Assembly (NCBI RefSeq): GCF_901709675.1
Contig: NC_051102.1
Coordinates: 1,456,912-1,520,911 of the forward strand
DNA from: Syngnathus acus
Taxonomy: Eukaryota > Chordata > Actinopteri > Syngnathiformes > Syngnathidae
Direction: 5' to 3'
Length of the DNA: 64,000 bases
Below the pieces are notes generated by a model that saw nothing but the letters and a program-made list of their open reading frames with translations, had not been told where the DNA came from and did not search any database. Positions 1 to 41,332 of this stretch are shown here, one piece after another. Position numbers and translations under genes: made by a program. Each line of letters starts with the position of its first letter. Positions within the stretch are counted from its first letter, which is position 1.

Positions 1-67
1 GGGTGGGGTCATAACGTGCAAATAATGACTTTACCGGAAGAACAGCGAACCTTGGCCTTATGTAGAG

Positions 68-3000
68 TTAGCTGATGGCGGAGTGACTTTTGAGGTGCCG
101 CCTCAAGTGGTTGAGACAGGTGTACGTCTTGGGACAGATCTGGCAGTGGAAAGGTCGCACCCCTGAGTGGTTGAGCATGTGCTGCTTGAGCACGCTCCCG
201 TCAGAGAAGGCTTTGCCGCACTGGGAGCACACGTAAGGCCGTTCGCCGGTGTGGACGCGCATGTGCACCGTCACCTTGTGCGCCATGGTGAAGCCTTTGC
301 CGCACACGGTGCATTTGAAGGGCCTCTCGCCAGTGTGGGTGAGCCTGTGGGTGCGCATGGCACCCATCTGAGAGAAAGCCTTGCCGCAATCGGGGCACAC
401 GTGAGGCTTCTCGCCGGTGTGAACGCGCGTGTGGCTCCTCAGGCCGCCGGCGGTGGAGAAGCACTGCGAGCAGTGCGTGCACTGGTAGGGCCGCTCGCCC
501 GTATGCGTGCGCATGTGCTGTTTCAAGTCGTAGCGGTTTCGGAAGCCGCGGCCGCAGACCGGGCAGCTCTCCGGCCTGTCGTCGTTATGTCGCAGCTCGT
601 GATTAGACAAGCACTTTTCGGACAGGAAGCATTTGCCGCACTCCTGGCACTGGTACGGTTTCTCGTGGTCGACGCGTTGATGATACTTGAGCTCGCTGAT
701 CCCGGGGAAGGTCTCGTCGCAGTATCGACACCTGAAGCGATGGTTGGGGCTGTAGGGGAGCTGGTGTTCAGTCATCTGATGGTTCCTCAGGAGGTGGGCC
801 ATCTTGAAGGTCTTGCCGCAGTGCGAGCATTCGTATTTGGTCAGCAGCTGCACGCACTGGTGTCGGACGCATTCGTGCATGGACCTAAACTGGCAGCCGC
901 ACTTGGTGCAAATGTGGGCGGCGTTCTTGCACTTCCTTTTTCTGTGGCCGGACAGGTGAGCCTCGGTGCGGAAGGCTTTGCCGCACTGGGAGCATTTGTA
1001 TGGCTTGACGGCCGTGTGGAACCGTTGATGCTCCAGAAACTCAAAGCGATACTTGAAGCTCCTTCCGCACAGCGGGCAGTTGTGGGTGATTCGCCCTCGA
1101 GGGTAGGCGGATTTGACGGCCAGTTTCCTCGAGGGCAACGAGGGAATCCGATGAGCGGTACCACATTTCCTGCGCTTGTCTCCACTCAGCAATTTGGAGG
1201 CCTCCATCTGGCTGCCCCCGTTGTGGCGTTGCTGATGTTTCACCAGACATTTGGAGGAGATGAAGCTCTTCCCACATTGTTTGCATTGGTACGGCTTGTC
1301 GTGATCCACCTGCTGGTGATACTTGAGATCGCCGATGCCGGAAAAGCCTTCGCCGCAATGGCTGCATTTGAAAAGGCGGCTCGGAACGTGAGTGAGGAGG
1401 TGTTCCTTCAGGCTGCTTGACTTTTGGAAGGTCTTTCTGCAGTGCCCGCAATCATAATTCCGTCCTCGTTTCGGGCAGTGGTGTCGGAATTTCTCCAGGG
1501 ACGAGGGAAAGCTGTTCCCGCATTTGATGCACAGGTATGCCGCATTTTTGCATTTGCGTAGCCTGTGTCCGGCCAGCAGAGTGGCTGTTCGGAAAGCCCT
1601 CCCGCACTCGGAGCAGTTGTAAGGCTGCAGGCCGCTGTGGACTCGCTGGTGCTCCACTAGCACGGAATGATGCTTGAAGCATTTACCACAATCGGAACAT
1701 TTGTGTGTGGATACCTGCGGTCTGTGACAAGGAGATGAGGACATGTCAGTTCTTTTCGGAGAATCTGGAAAGTCAGTTGACGTGGAAGGGTTTGTGGACA
1801 GTTCTTCGTCAAACATGACTATCTGAGGGACGTTGTGGTCATCGTCGCAAGCGCTCGGATGGGACGCGATGGCCACTTCCAAAGACGGGGGCAGAGATAA
1901 GGATGGGATGAGAAGATCATCCGACTGAAAAGGAGCTGTGTGAGGAGGGAGAAATTTTAAATGACCTCAACGAATTTCTTGCGCAACATTTACTGACAAT
2001 GTACAGAGACCATACCAACAGTACTTTTCGCCAGTTTTCCATGACACTCTTTGCTTTGGAGGAGAAATTTGAGGTCTTCTCCAGTTGACACACACTGTAT
2101 GTACTCCTCAAGGACAGAGGGGGCAGCACTAAGCCAAGACGCAGTCTAAAAAAAAGACAACTTTTGTTAGTGACGAATAATGCCAATGTCATCGACCGTC
2201 CAAGGGGGCCAAGGTTCAAACACGCCTGCGCACCTGCTTGAAATCTGGGATTGGCAGTAGCTCCTCAAGTCTGGTGAAGAATTCACAAACTAGCGTCTCC
2301 AGAGCTGTGTCAAAGTCAGGGCCGTACTCCACCGGAAACACGTTCTGTCGTGGGAAAAGGAATGAAAGATTGTCACCATGTTGCTGCAAAATTAATGAAG
2401 CCAGATATTTCTATAAACTTGCATTCACTAAATATATGTATAACATACAAGTTTGGGGTTCAATCTTATTTTGCAATATTTGAAGTGATGTGATTATTAG
2501 TTATGTATTTATTTATCATTGTGAGATGTAGATCAATAGTTGCCCTCTAGTCAAAAACTGTATGCAAAATGTATAGAAAGTGTAGGCAGGTGGATGTACC
2601 TTGAGGAAATGTTCCCTGCCATCAGTATCTTCAATAAGACCTTGTACCAGCTTCATAAAATTGGCCTCCGGTGCTTCAATTACAGGATCATTTGTCTAGA
2701 CAACACAACACAACACAACACAGAATGGCAGTAAGTGGCGACACACACTACAACAACACGACACCAGCGTCACTCACCTCTTCGACACAAGATGATTGGA
2801 TCCTGTTGAGGTGAGTTTCCACAGCTTTGAGATCGTCAGGATGCTCAGAACGTAACAATTCAAGAGTGGTCTGGTGGAAATGTAACACAAGTTAAGTTTC
2901 ACACAGGCTGGATATATTTACTATACGAGTCTATGAGGCCCCCACATTTCATCATTATATGTATGTGTGTAAATAGCTTGAATTGATTTTGTATGCCGGA

Positions 3001-3947
3001 TCTGTGCATTTATGCTGCAATTGCATAATGTCATCACTACCATATTAGGAAGAGACCCAATTCCAGTCTGAGGGTATCAAATACCATACAATTGTTAAAT
3101 AGTATTTCACAAAGCGGCTGTTTTCAGTCCAGGCCTCATCTATCACAAAAAGTGATCATATGGAGTAGTTCTCACTTACCCTGGCCCTGAGGCCCAGTGA
3201 CAAGAGTCTCCCCTCTCTTTTACTCATGAGGTCAGGAACTGCATCTGTAACCATGGTTACAAACTCCTCCAGCTTCCCATAGTGTTTGATGTTCCTCTGG
3301 TGAACCACTTCCCACATCACCGCTGACATCAGCCTCAGTGGTGGGACCAGGAGGGCCAGTGATGACAGGGGAACATTGAATTCTTCAAACACACAATAGG
3401 AAGCTCAAAATGTAATTACACTTGGCCACGGTGACTCTTTAAGTACAAGGGATCTACTTTTACTGGAGACAATGGGTCTGTTCGGCGTTTATCAGCATGG
3501 TGTCCCCTCATGTTAATTACTGGCCAAAATAAAATTAGAAAGGAAGGCTCACGTATCCTGTGCTTCACACAAGCCTGGTATTAACCGTGCATTTTAGTGC
3601 CTCAAGCTTGTACAAAGCGCCGTTTGTCCAGTGATATATTAGCCACATTGGTAGCAAACCAGACAACCGCAGTATGCAACAATTTAACTAGAGTGACACT
3701 AAATATTCAGAAGTTAATTGCACATGTTGTACAAGTATTCGATTAAAAATCCCTTAAATTGGCGAACACTATGCAATATGCTAGCTCCAAGCCCACTGTC
3801 ACCAAGCTAACGCGCTGTTGGGCAAAACAAGTCTCGTTCCAGGGATTAGTCGAGGCCTGTAGATCCGATGATACATATTTGCTTTTGCAGCGAGAACAGG
3901 TAATAATATGTCAATATTGTCGTGATCCTTGATCGATACATACCCAT
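68..3947 (-). CDS. TINF2N-domain C2H2 zinc-finger protein, 18 fingers (copy A)
   Basis: Probable nuclear DNA-binding protein; target unknown. Coding exons, 5' to 3' on the minus strand: 3947-3944, 3382-3180, 2870-2778, 2695-2600, 2344-2234, 2145-2016 and 1935-68. They sum to 2,505 nt, in frame, 834 aa. The first coding exon would carry only ATG plus one G before a GTATGT donor. Exon 2 (LRLMSAVMWEVVH...LGLRAR) resembles the helical TERF1-interacting nuclear factor 2 N-terminal domain (TINF2_N). The last exon encodes 18 C2H2-type fingers (some C2HC) after an acidic stretch. Fingers 1-6 and 7-12 repeat each other in order, and fingers 13-18 have mostly TGE(R/K)P linkers. Neighbour 4543-7573 is a tandem paralogue with the same exon layout but 12 fingers. 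The start is inferred from matching ATGG/donor sites in both copies. Finger identity is near certain; the TINF2_N call is recognition without a search. Confidence 0.85.
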
Positions 3948-4342
3948 GACGCTCGATGTCAAATTCTTCAGCTCCGAAGATTGGCAAGATTTCTACAAAG
4001 TCAATTTTTCATTGTGTTCCCAGTTAGCCTATAAGCTAACTATTTGTGGAGCAGGGGCGCCAACTTCTTCCTGAAACAGGCTCTACATAGTGAAGTGCGT
4101 ATGCTGCGTTCAAGGAATGTGGGAAGTCCGGCTTCCGACTAGGAAAAGTGCACGATATCGCCCCTCTCAACTGGGAGGTCCAAGTGGCGAAGAAAACACA
4201 TGACCCAGACTTCAATGTGAGGTCCTTCGACAATCTCGAACCCACAGACCGTGAATGGCCATCAAAGTTATGAGACAGGACAGACAAAAGTGGTACTTCA
4301 GGTTCGACAACTGTATTACAATAGATAAAATCAGATTTGTCA

Positions 4343-4373
<31 letters not shown>

Positions 4374-4542
4374 GTGACAAATCTTTAACAATAGAAAAGG
4401 TCGAGCTCCATGACAACAGGCAAAACAAATACAAATTGGCATGACAGTACCTGTACCTCGCCCAAAGTCAACTGAGATCGACTCCATTACATTTGTGAGT
4501 CTTACAGGGACAGCAGCACAAAAAATAGACGCATGGGTAGGA

Positions 4543-7500
4543 TCAAAGAGACGGTGGTTGGATCCCGTGAGATCTCAAATGCCTCTTCAGGTGATTGAGA
4601 ACCTTGTAGGTTTTAGGACACAAGCTACAAGTGTAGGGTCGGACTCCCGTGTGGCTCATTGTATGAATTTTCAACTGGCCACCGCTTGAAAAGCCTTTTC
4701 CACATTCCGTGCAGACGTAAGGCCGCTCGCCAGTGTGAATGCGCATATGACATGTAAGTTTGGCCGCCATGGTAAATCCTTTATCGCACACGTTGCATTT
4801 GTAGGGCCTTTCCCCAGTGTGGATGCGTCTGTGTATCTGCAGCTCGCCGGCTGACACGAAAGCTTTGCCGCACTCAGGGCACAGGTACGGTTTCTCTCCG
4901 GTATGGGTGCGTATGTGTACAGTAAGGTTTGCAGACATGTAGAAACGTTTCTCGCAGTACGGGCATTGGTACGGCCTCTCGCCGGTGTGCACGCGCTTGT
5001 GACGGGTCAGTTCATGTTTGTTCCTGAAGGATTTGGCGCAAAATGGACAAACGTGTATTTTTTGGGGATCGTGGCGTGCTTCGTGAGCTGCCAAAGATGC
5101 AGCAGAAGGAAGCATTTTGCCGCAAAAGGTGCACTGATTGGAGAGCCCCGCAGGATGAATCTTCTGGTGGAATTTCAGCTCACTCATACTAGAAAACTTC
5201 TCTCCACACTGCTTGCACGTGAAGATCCGTTTGCCGGTGTGAATCATCTCATGTTTGTCCAACTGGCACGTCTTCTTGAAGCTTTTCCCACAGTGAGAAC
5301 AGTCAAACCGTGGTGGATTGTGAACACACTTGTGCTTAAACTTTTCCTGTACTGACTGAAAGCTGTTACCACATTTGAGGCAAATATAGGCAGCTTTTGC
5401 GCAGCGTGAGCGCCTGTGACAAGACAGATCTGAGCTTCTCCTAAAGGCCTTTCCACATTGAGTACACTTGTAAGGCAACTCTCCAGTGTGGATCCTCTGA
5501 TGTTCCAGGAGTTCGTAGCGATAAATGTAGCACTTGTTACAGTGAGGGCATTTATGTGCAACTCTTTGCCGTTGAGGGCCAACTGTGGAGCTAGACATTG
5601 CAGGTTGGGGAGTAGATGTGGAAGGAACTGATGCGGTGGATAAATGTTGGTCATCCAAAACAAGCTCAACTGTGATTTCTTCTTCCTTGCTATTGTTTAG
5701 AATTACAACCGTTTCTTCCTGAGAGCAGATCTCAGGTTCCTGTTGGACTACATATGTCCAAGTAATTTCCTCAACATCGGTGCTACTCTGTGGAAAAACC
5801 TCCTGAGCATCATCATTCAAAGTTTCACAGGCTGAGTTTGTCTCCTTCACCGAGATGGGCAGCGTTAGTGACGAGATGAGCTGCTGTTCTGAGGTAGACG
5901 TGTCTGTTTCTAAAGAGAAAATACAGTCAAATCCACGATGAATCTTTAACAAAAAAGAAAAACTAAAAAAAGGCAGACTTACCATTGGTGTTCACCTTGG
6001 TTAGTTTTCCTTTTTGGATTATGTTTCTGAGTAGTGTTGTGAAGTCTTCAGCTTCACAAGCGTACCGCTGGTATGCTTCCAGCAGGGCTGATGCGTCATC
6101 ACCGATCCACGTTGAGATCTGTTTGAAAATAATACCATGTAACATTAATATGCAGAGTTGAAAATATTATCCAGTGCAACACCCGTGATGATCATGCCTG
6201 TTTAAAATCCGGAACAAGCAGAAGCCCATCCAATCTGTTGAAGAAGTCGGACACCAACGTTTCCAGTGCTATGTCAAACTCTGGCCCGTAATTCACTGGG
6301 AACTCATTCTGTGAGATCATGATAGATGTTAAGTTTTGTGTCGCTGTTCTAGGTGTTAAAACTTTGACAAAAAAAAAGTAGATGCACACACCTTGAGAAA
6401 GTGTTCTCTCCATTCATGGTCATCCACGAGTCTTACAACAAGTGTGGCTAAGTTGGTCTCAAAACCATCATTTGGTGGATGAACCTGCCACAATAAACAT
6501 ACGCTTCATTGAAGACCAGCGTGACATTCTGTGATGCTCATCGATGAAGAACTGACCACACACCTCCTCTGGACTGCCTGGCAGAATGCTCTCCAAGACA
6601 CTTTTGACACAAGTGACGTCTTGCTCACAACTTAACATCTGGAAAGGCATTTCAAATACAGCGCCTTGAAAAAAAATTCTCACCCCTTCACCATTTTCAA
6701 GTTGTACGTATTCTGCATTGATACTTTGTACACCGATAGGCATTCTCAAATAAACATTTGCGGTCATGATCATCATTACCTTTAGTTTCAATCCCAGCAT
6801 AATCAGCATCCTCTGTCTGTGAGTCAAGATATCAGGAATGGCTTCATTCACCATGGTGATGAACTCCACCACTTTCTCATAATGCTCTGTGCTTCGCAAG
6901 TGAACCACCTTCCACATGATGGCTGACATTACACGCAGAGGTGGGGCCAGGAGCCTTAGCAACGGCAAAGGCAGGGGACCTTCTGAAGGACCAAAGAAGC
7001 ATCGTCAACAAGCAGGCACAGACATAAATACTGGTACAACTTACATAAAATTAGGGATATTAAGTTGTGTAAAATTTCTAAATGGAAATGTGTCCTCTAA
7101 ATTTGGAAGACACAGGCGCAGTGTATCTAAGTTTTTGTAAGTCGCTGTTCTCCAAGGAGCTGGATAGGAAAAATTCACAAAAAGGGACATTTCCTGAGGC
7201 ATGTTTAAAGCCTTCTGTGTTCATAAAGAGGGAAGAGGCCCCTGAATTGAGTGTTCCAAATTGACAGCAAGTTGCATAGTGATACAGAAAGTGCAGTGAT
7301 TCTCAACCCGGATGTGTACTTTGAGAGATCATCAGGAGTTCTGGAGCAAACTAAACAATTTCACTTAATTTGTCCCGCCTAAAAATGTACATTGGGTTCC
7401 TTGGCTCAATGTTGGCCGACACTGTTCTGTTACGTTAACTTTACCCCGCTTTAATCGCCTTCATGTGTTTTCATTCTAGAAGTGACTGTCATGAAAGAGT

Positions 7501-7573
7501 TAGCAACGTGTACCAACAACATCAAAACAAAACGAAACGAAGCAAAAACAAGCGCCATGCTAACTTTACCCAT
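4543..7573 (-). CDS. TINF2N-domain C2H2 zinc-finger protein, 12 fingers (copy B)
   Basis: Tandem paralogue of copy A, only about 0.6 kb upstream of it. Coding exons: 7573-7570, 6982-6780, 6638-6564, 6484-6392, 6308-6198, 6118-5983 and 5909-4543. They sum to 1,989 nt, in frame, 662 aa. Exon 2 (203 nt) and exon 5 (111 nt) have exactly the lengths seen in copy A. The N-terminal exon (LRVMSAIMWKVVHLRS...) is TINF2_N-like. The terminal exon encodes a Ser/Thr/Glu-rich stretch and then 12 fingers, the first several with variant spacing (one finger ends HRRSRC) and the last six of classical Kruppel type. The donor after exon 5 reads CAG|GCATGA, implying a GC-AG intron, because the homologous boundary in copy A is K-Q followed by a GT donor. 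Likely a nuclear DNA-binding regulator; target unknown. Confidence 0.85.
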
Positions 7574-8238
7574 TTGATTCCGGAGAAGGTACACAATGTG
7601 TCGGAATGTCTCTTTACTTGAAAAATTTCCCTGACAATCTCTTAATTAAGTCAAAGCCACGTCTCTTGCCTCTCGAATAGCAAAAACTACGGGAAGAGAC
7701 TTTCTTCTTTTCTTCCCCTGGTGTAAATAGCAGTATGCAAATGACGATTAGGTGGCAGTATCGCCATCTATCGATATGGAGTGTGCATCGCCCTTGTAGA
7801 CAAAAACATTAAAAATAACAACTACAATACAAAGAATGATAATTGTAATAAATAAGCGGTCATATCTTACCAAATATAAAAATGGATAGTTGTAATATCT
7901 TCTTTACAATAAAATCCACATTATTTTCCCTCTTCAGTGACACAGCCATCTCATTCCCCATTCCTCAAACAATATCATTATCATTACTGGAAAAAAACAA
8001 CCCAGTACAAATAATACTTCCCCGTGGTGTTCTTAAATTTTCTATGATAAATCTCTCCATCAACAAATTAACATTGAATGCGTCATTTACATACTTAGCC
8101 TCTCTGAACGTCTCAAACTAAATATGTAGTAAATCTCCTGGTGGGGGCAGTCGACTCTCTCTTAACCAGTGCTGTACGGTGCGGCACAATTTTAACCAAA
8201 TGGAAACCACTAAACAGCCTGGGCATATCACAGATTAT

Positions 8239-8340
8239 CAAAGTCAAAGTCAAAGTCTGCTTTATTGTCAATGTCTTCACATGCCAAGACACACAAAGAA
8301 ATCGAAATTACGTTCCCACTATCCCACGGTGACAAGACAT
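8239..8340 (-). repeat. LINE 3' tail fragment with (TTTGAC)n terminus, copy 1
   Basis: Read on the minus strand, this matches the 3' end of the LINE fragment at 47885-48481: a block beginning TCACCGTGGGATAGTGGGAA, then GACAATAAAGCAGACTTTGA and repeats of TTTGAC. A third copy is at 29063-29163. Dispersed copies ending in the same short repeat are typical of 5'-truncated LINE insertions. Confidence 0.8.
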
Positions 8341-8456
8341 TGTATTGTAATATTACACGTGTCCAAATTCATCACGTTCTAAAGTACAACCTAAAATTGT
8401 CAGATGTATGCTACAGTAGATGACTTCACATCAATTCCATTGACAGTAGAGCACAG

Positions 8457-8941
8457 TGTCACGTCTCGTCCCCAGCCGTTCCACTATGTTTGTTGTCATG
8501 GTTTCTGTCTGTGTGCTCGCCCCTCCCCTCCTGTGTGCCCATGATTAGTTTGATTATTCTCACTTGCCTCTTGTTACCTGTCGTGTATATAAGTCCTGTC
8601 TGCCCCTCACGCCCCGTCGGATCATTGTGTTGTTGTTGTCTTGATGTCTTTTGGGTCTTGTTGTCGTTTAATGTCTTTGGGAGCTTAAGATCAGGGGATG
8701 CTTTGAGAATAATTGTCAATTTTTGTCTATGTGAAGCCCTTTGAGACTGCTTGTGATTTAGGGCTATACAAATAAACTTGACTTGACTTGACTTCACGGC
8801 CTTTGTTTCACGTCCCTGTCAGTTAGTCCTCTAGTTATTTTGTTAAGTCATGTCAGTTTGCCGAGTCTGTTTTTGTTTTCTCCAATAAACCCTGGTCCAA
8901 GCTGCATTTGGTTGCCCTGCTCCATCCGATCCATGACACGG
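8457..8941 (+). repeat. Putative solo LTR-like element
   Basis: The segment begins TGTCACGTCT and ends CCATGACACG. It has a TATA-like motif (TGTATATAAG) near 8584 and an AATAAA signal near 8884, the layout of a promoter plus poly(A) signal within an LTR. A different 3'-tail repeat (8690-8797) is nested inside. No internal retroelement ORF and no clear target-site duplication were seen, so the LTR call is tentative. Confidence 0.4.
8690..8797 (+). repeat. Retroposon 3' tail ending in (TTGAC)n
   Basis: A sequence with GGGCTATACAAATAAACTTG followed by repeats of ACTTG, the usual end of a common fish LINE/SINE 3' tail. A degenerate relative lies near 17178-17212 (CTATACAAACAAACTTGACT). Confidence 0.6.
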
Positions 8942-9288
8942 TGAATGCAGATGACCTGTGAGGTATTAAATTGCGTCCATATCCATGCTAATGTAATTTC
9001 TAATTAAACATAGAGCTTTTTTAATCTCTTCCACATGTCTAAATGGATAAATATCTCGTCATTGGCAGAGTCACATTCATTCACGTTCAAATATTCTGGC
9101 ACTTCACACATAAATTAAAGCAATCTGGAAGATGAACTGCACAAATGTCTGTGTATATAGTAGTGTACTGAATGTGTGCCTCATATATCCTCAATGTGAG
9201 TGCAGGAGACAAGGAACAGAGAAAGAGAGTGAGGGAGGTTGTGCCCATCGTGTGAGTGTGTAATTAAAAAAGTGTCTTTTTTTTCACA

Positions 9289-9362
9289 CACATGCACACA
9301 CACACACACACACACACACACTACCACACACACACACACACACACACTACCACACACACACG
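9289..9362. repeat. (CA)n microsatellite interrupted by CTAC
   Basis: Runs of CA broken twice by CACTACCACAC; a compound dinucleotide repeat. Confidence 0.95.
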
Positions 9363-10945
9363 CAGATTATCCCTCCATCCCAGCTGCTCGGAGTTGGATT
9401 TGACTACCCCAACAACCAGAGAGAGGAAATCTGTTTGGGGCTAAATCCAAATTGGCACCCTTGTTGACTCCCCCCGACTCAGAAATGTGGGAGCACAATT
9501 CAAATTTATTACCATAACACAACATAGAACACTTTTGTGATGTGTCCTACTGACTTCTTGAAGAAGTAATCATATGCTGAGGACAGAAAATAAACATAAA
9601 TAGAAATCTAGAGCAAGAAAACATGTGCATTCAAATAATCACAAGGCCATGCCAAGCAAATAATTTATGTGCTTATATTTTGTAATTTTAGTAGATATTG
9701 AAGCATTTAATCTTTTCAAAGATTCAAATAAATCAATAATTGTCGCAGATAATTTCAGCAACGGTATTGAGAGGTTACTGTATTTGTTGAGATATTCTAA
9801 ACAAATTCAAGCTTTAAAGGGCAACACAACCACAAGGACAAAAATCTGAGCTGGTTCAGAGGCTTGTGCACATCTGTCTTGTTTTTCTCCGCTAAGAGAG
9901 AGATTTGTCAGCTTAGTAATGAGGTCAAATAAGCTAACTGGTTTCTCATGTGAAATTACGCCCGCCCTCCAAAAAAGCAAATGTAGACTAAGAAAATGTC
10001 TAAAAATCCAAAAAGCGAATGAACAAAAACATCTGCTTTTGTTTACAGTGACGAGAGATTGAACATGCACAGCTATGGAAAAGATGTTTTATTACATTCA
10101 GTAAATACAACCTAAATGCAATACTTACAAGCAAGTTCTCAAGGAAAGTATCTTATAGAAAATTGAGCACAGTATGTACGCATATAATTTGATCATATGT
10201 TATATGACAGCATGCATGTCCCTTAAGTGTTCTTTATATATACACAATACACATCAATATAATTACAAATTTCTCAAAAATGTATTTTACATGTACAACT
10301 GGTCATTTTTACATCATTAATATTACAAAATTAGCTTTTAATGCATTTGTGCTTCTCCACCTGCATCCAACAGTCAAATAAAATGGTCAAATGAGATTGA
10401 GAGAAGTGTGCGGACAACAGTCAAAATCAGGCACATGATTTAGGAATTTTGACACCCTGCTCTTCTTTGGATTGGGCACAAAAACTGACCTCATGAAAAA
10501 TGAAATTGCCTTGAGTTACAAAATTCTTAATAAGACAATATCATTGGATTTCCGTTGGAATTCATTTGAATTACCGATAAATTTTAGGATTTCATCCAGT
10601 ATAATACGTAGTATAAAGAAGATCTGGACATTGAACGGCCAAAGCATTTGGAAGTTTGGAGAATTATAAAAGGCTATTCTGCATTTTATATTCATACTGA
10701 AATTTTGTCTGAAAGCCCAATATTCCATAATATTTTCCGAGTATAACGGATGTAGTACAATCAGTCATTGTTATTCAAATTACCATTGAAGGCTTCTCTT
10801 TTGAAGTGACATTCCCATAAGTGCTTCAATTTTACAACATATGCTTGTTTTAAACACTTTCTAAGATTTCATATGACTCTGCAAATCTGTTTGAGTATGT
10901 TGTGCTTAAAGCACACATAGCAAACATACCTTACTGAAGCTGATC

Positions 10946-41332
<30,387 letters not shown>

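Larger units (their letters stand above)
7574..10945. other. Intergenic region between zinc-finger copy B and the sodium channel
   Basis: No credible exon seen. It holds retroelement tails (8239-8340, 8690-8797), a possible solo LTR (8457-8941) and a CA microsatellite (9289-9362). The last kilobase should include the 3' UTR of the minus-strand sodium channel gene; an AATAAA on the minus strand at 10093-10088 is a candidate poly(A) signal. Confidence 0.6.

Noticed and set aside
167-1420. Long open frame of 417 codons on the plus strand
   Set aside because: It is the antisense shadow of the zinc-finger exon; periodic HTGEKP-type coding on the other strand keeps it open.
4903-5355. Plus-strand open frame opposite zinc-finger copy B
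   Set aside because: Antisense shadow of the finger array, no family resemblance.
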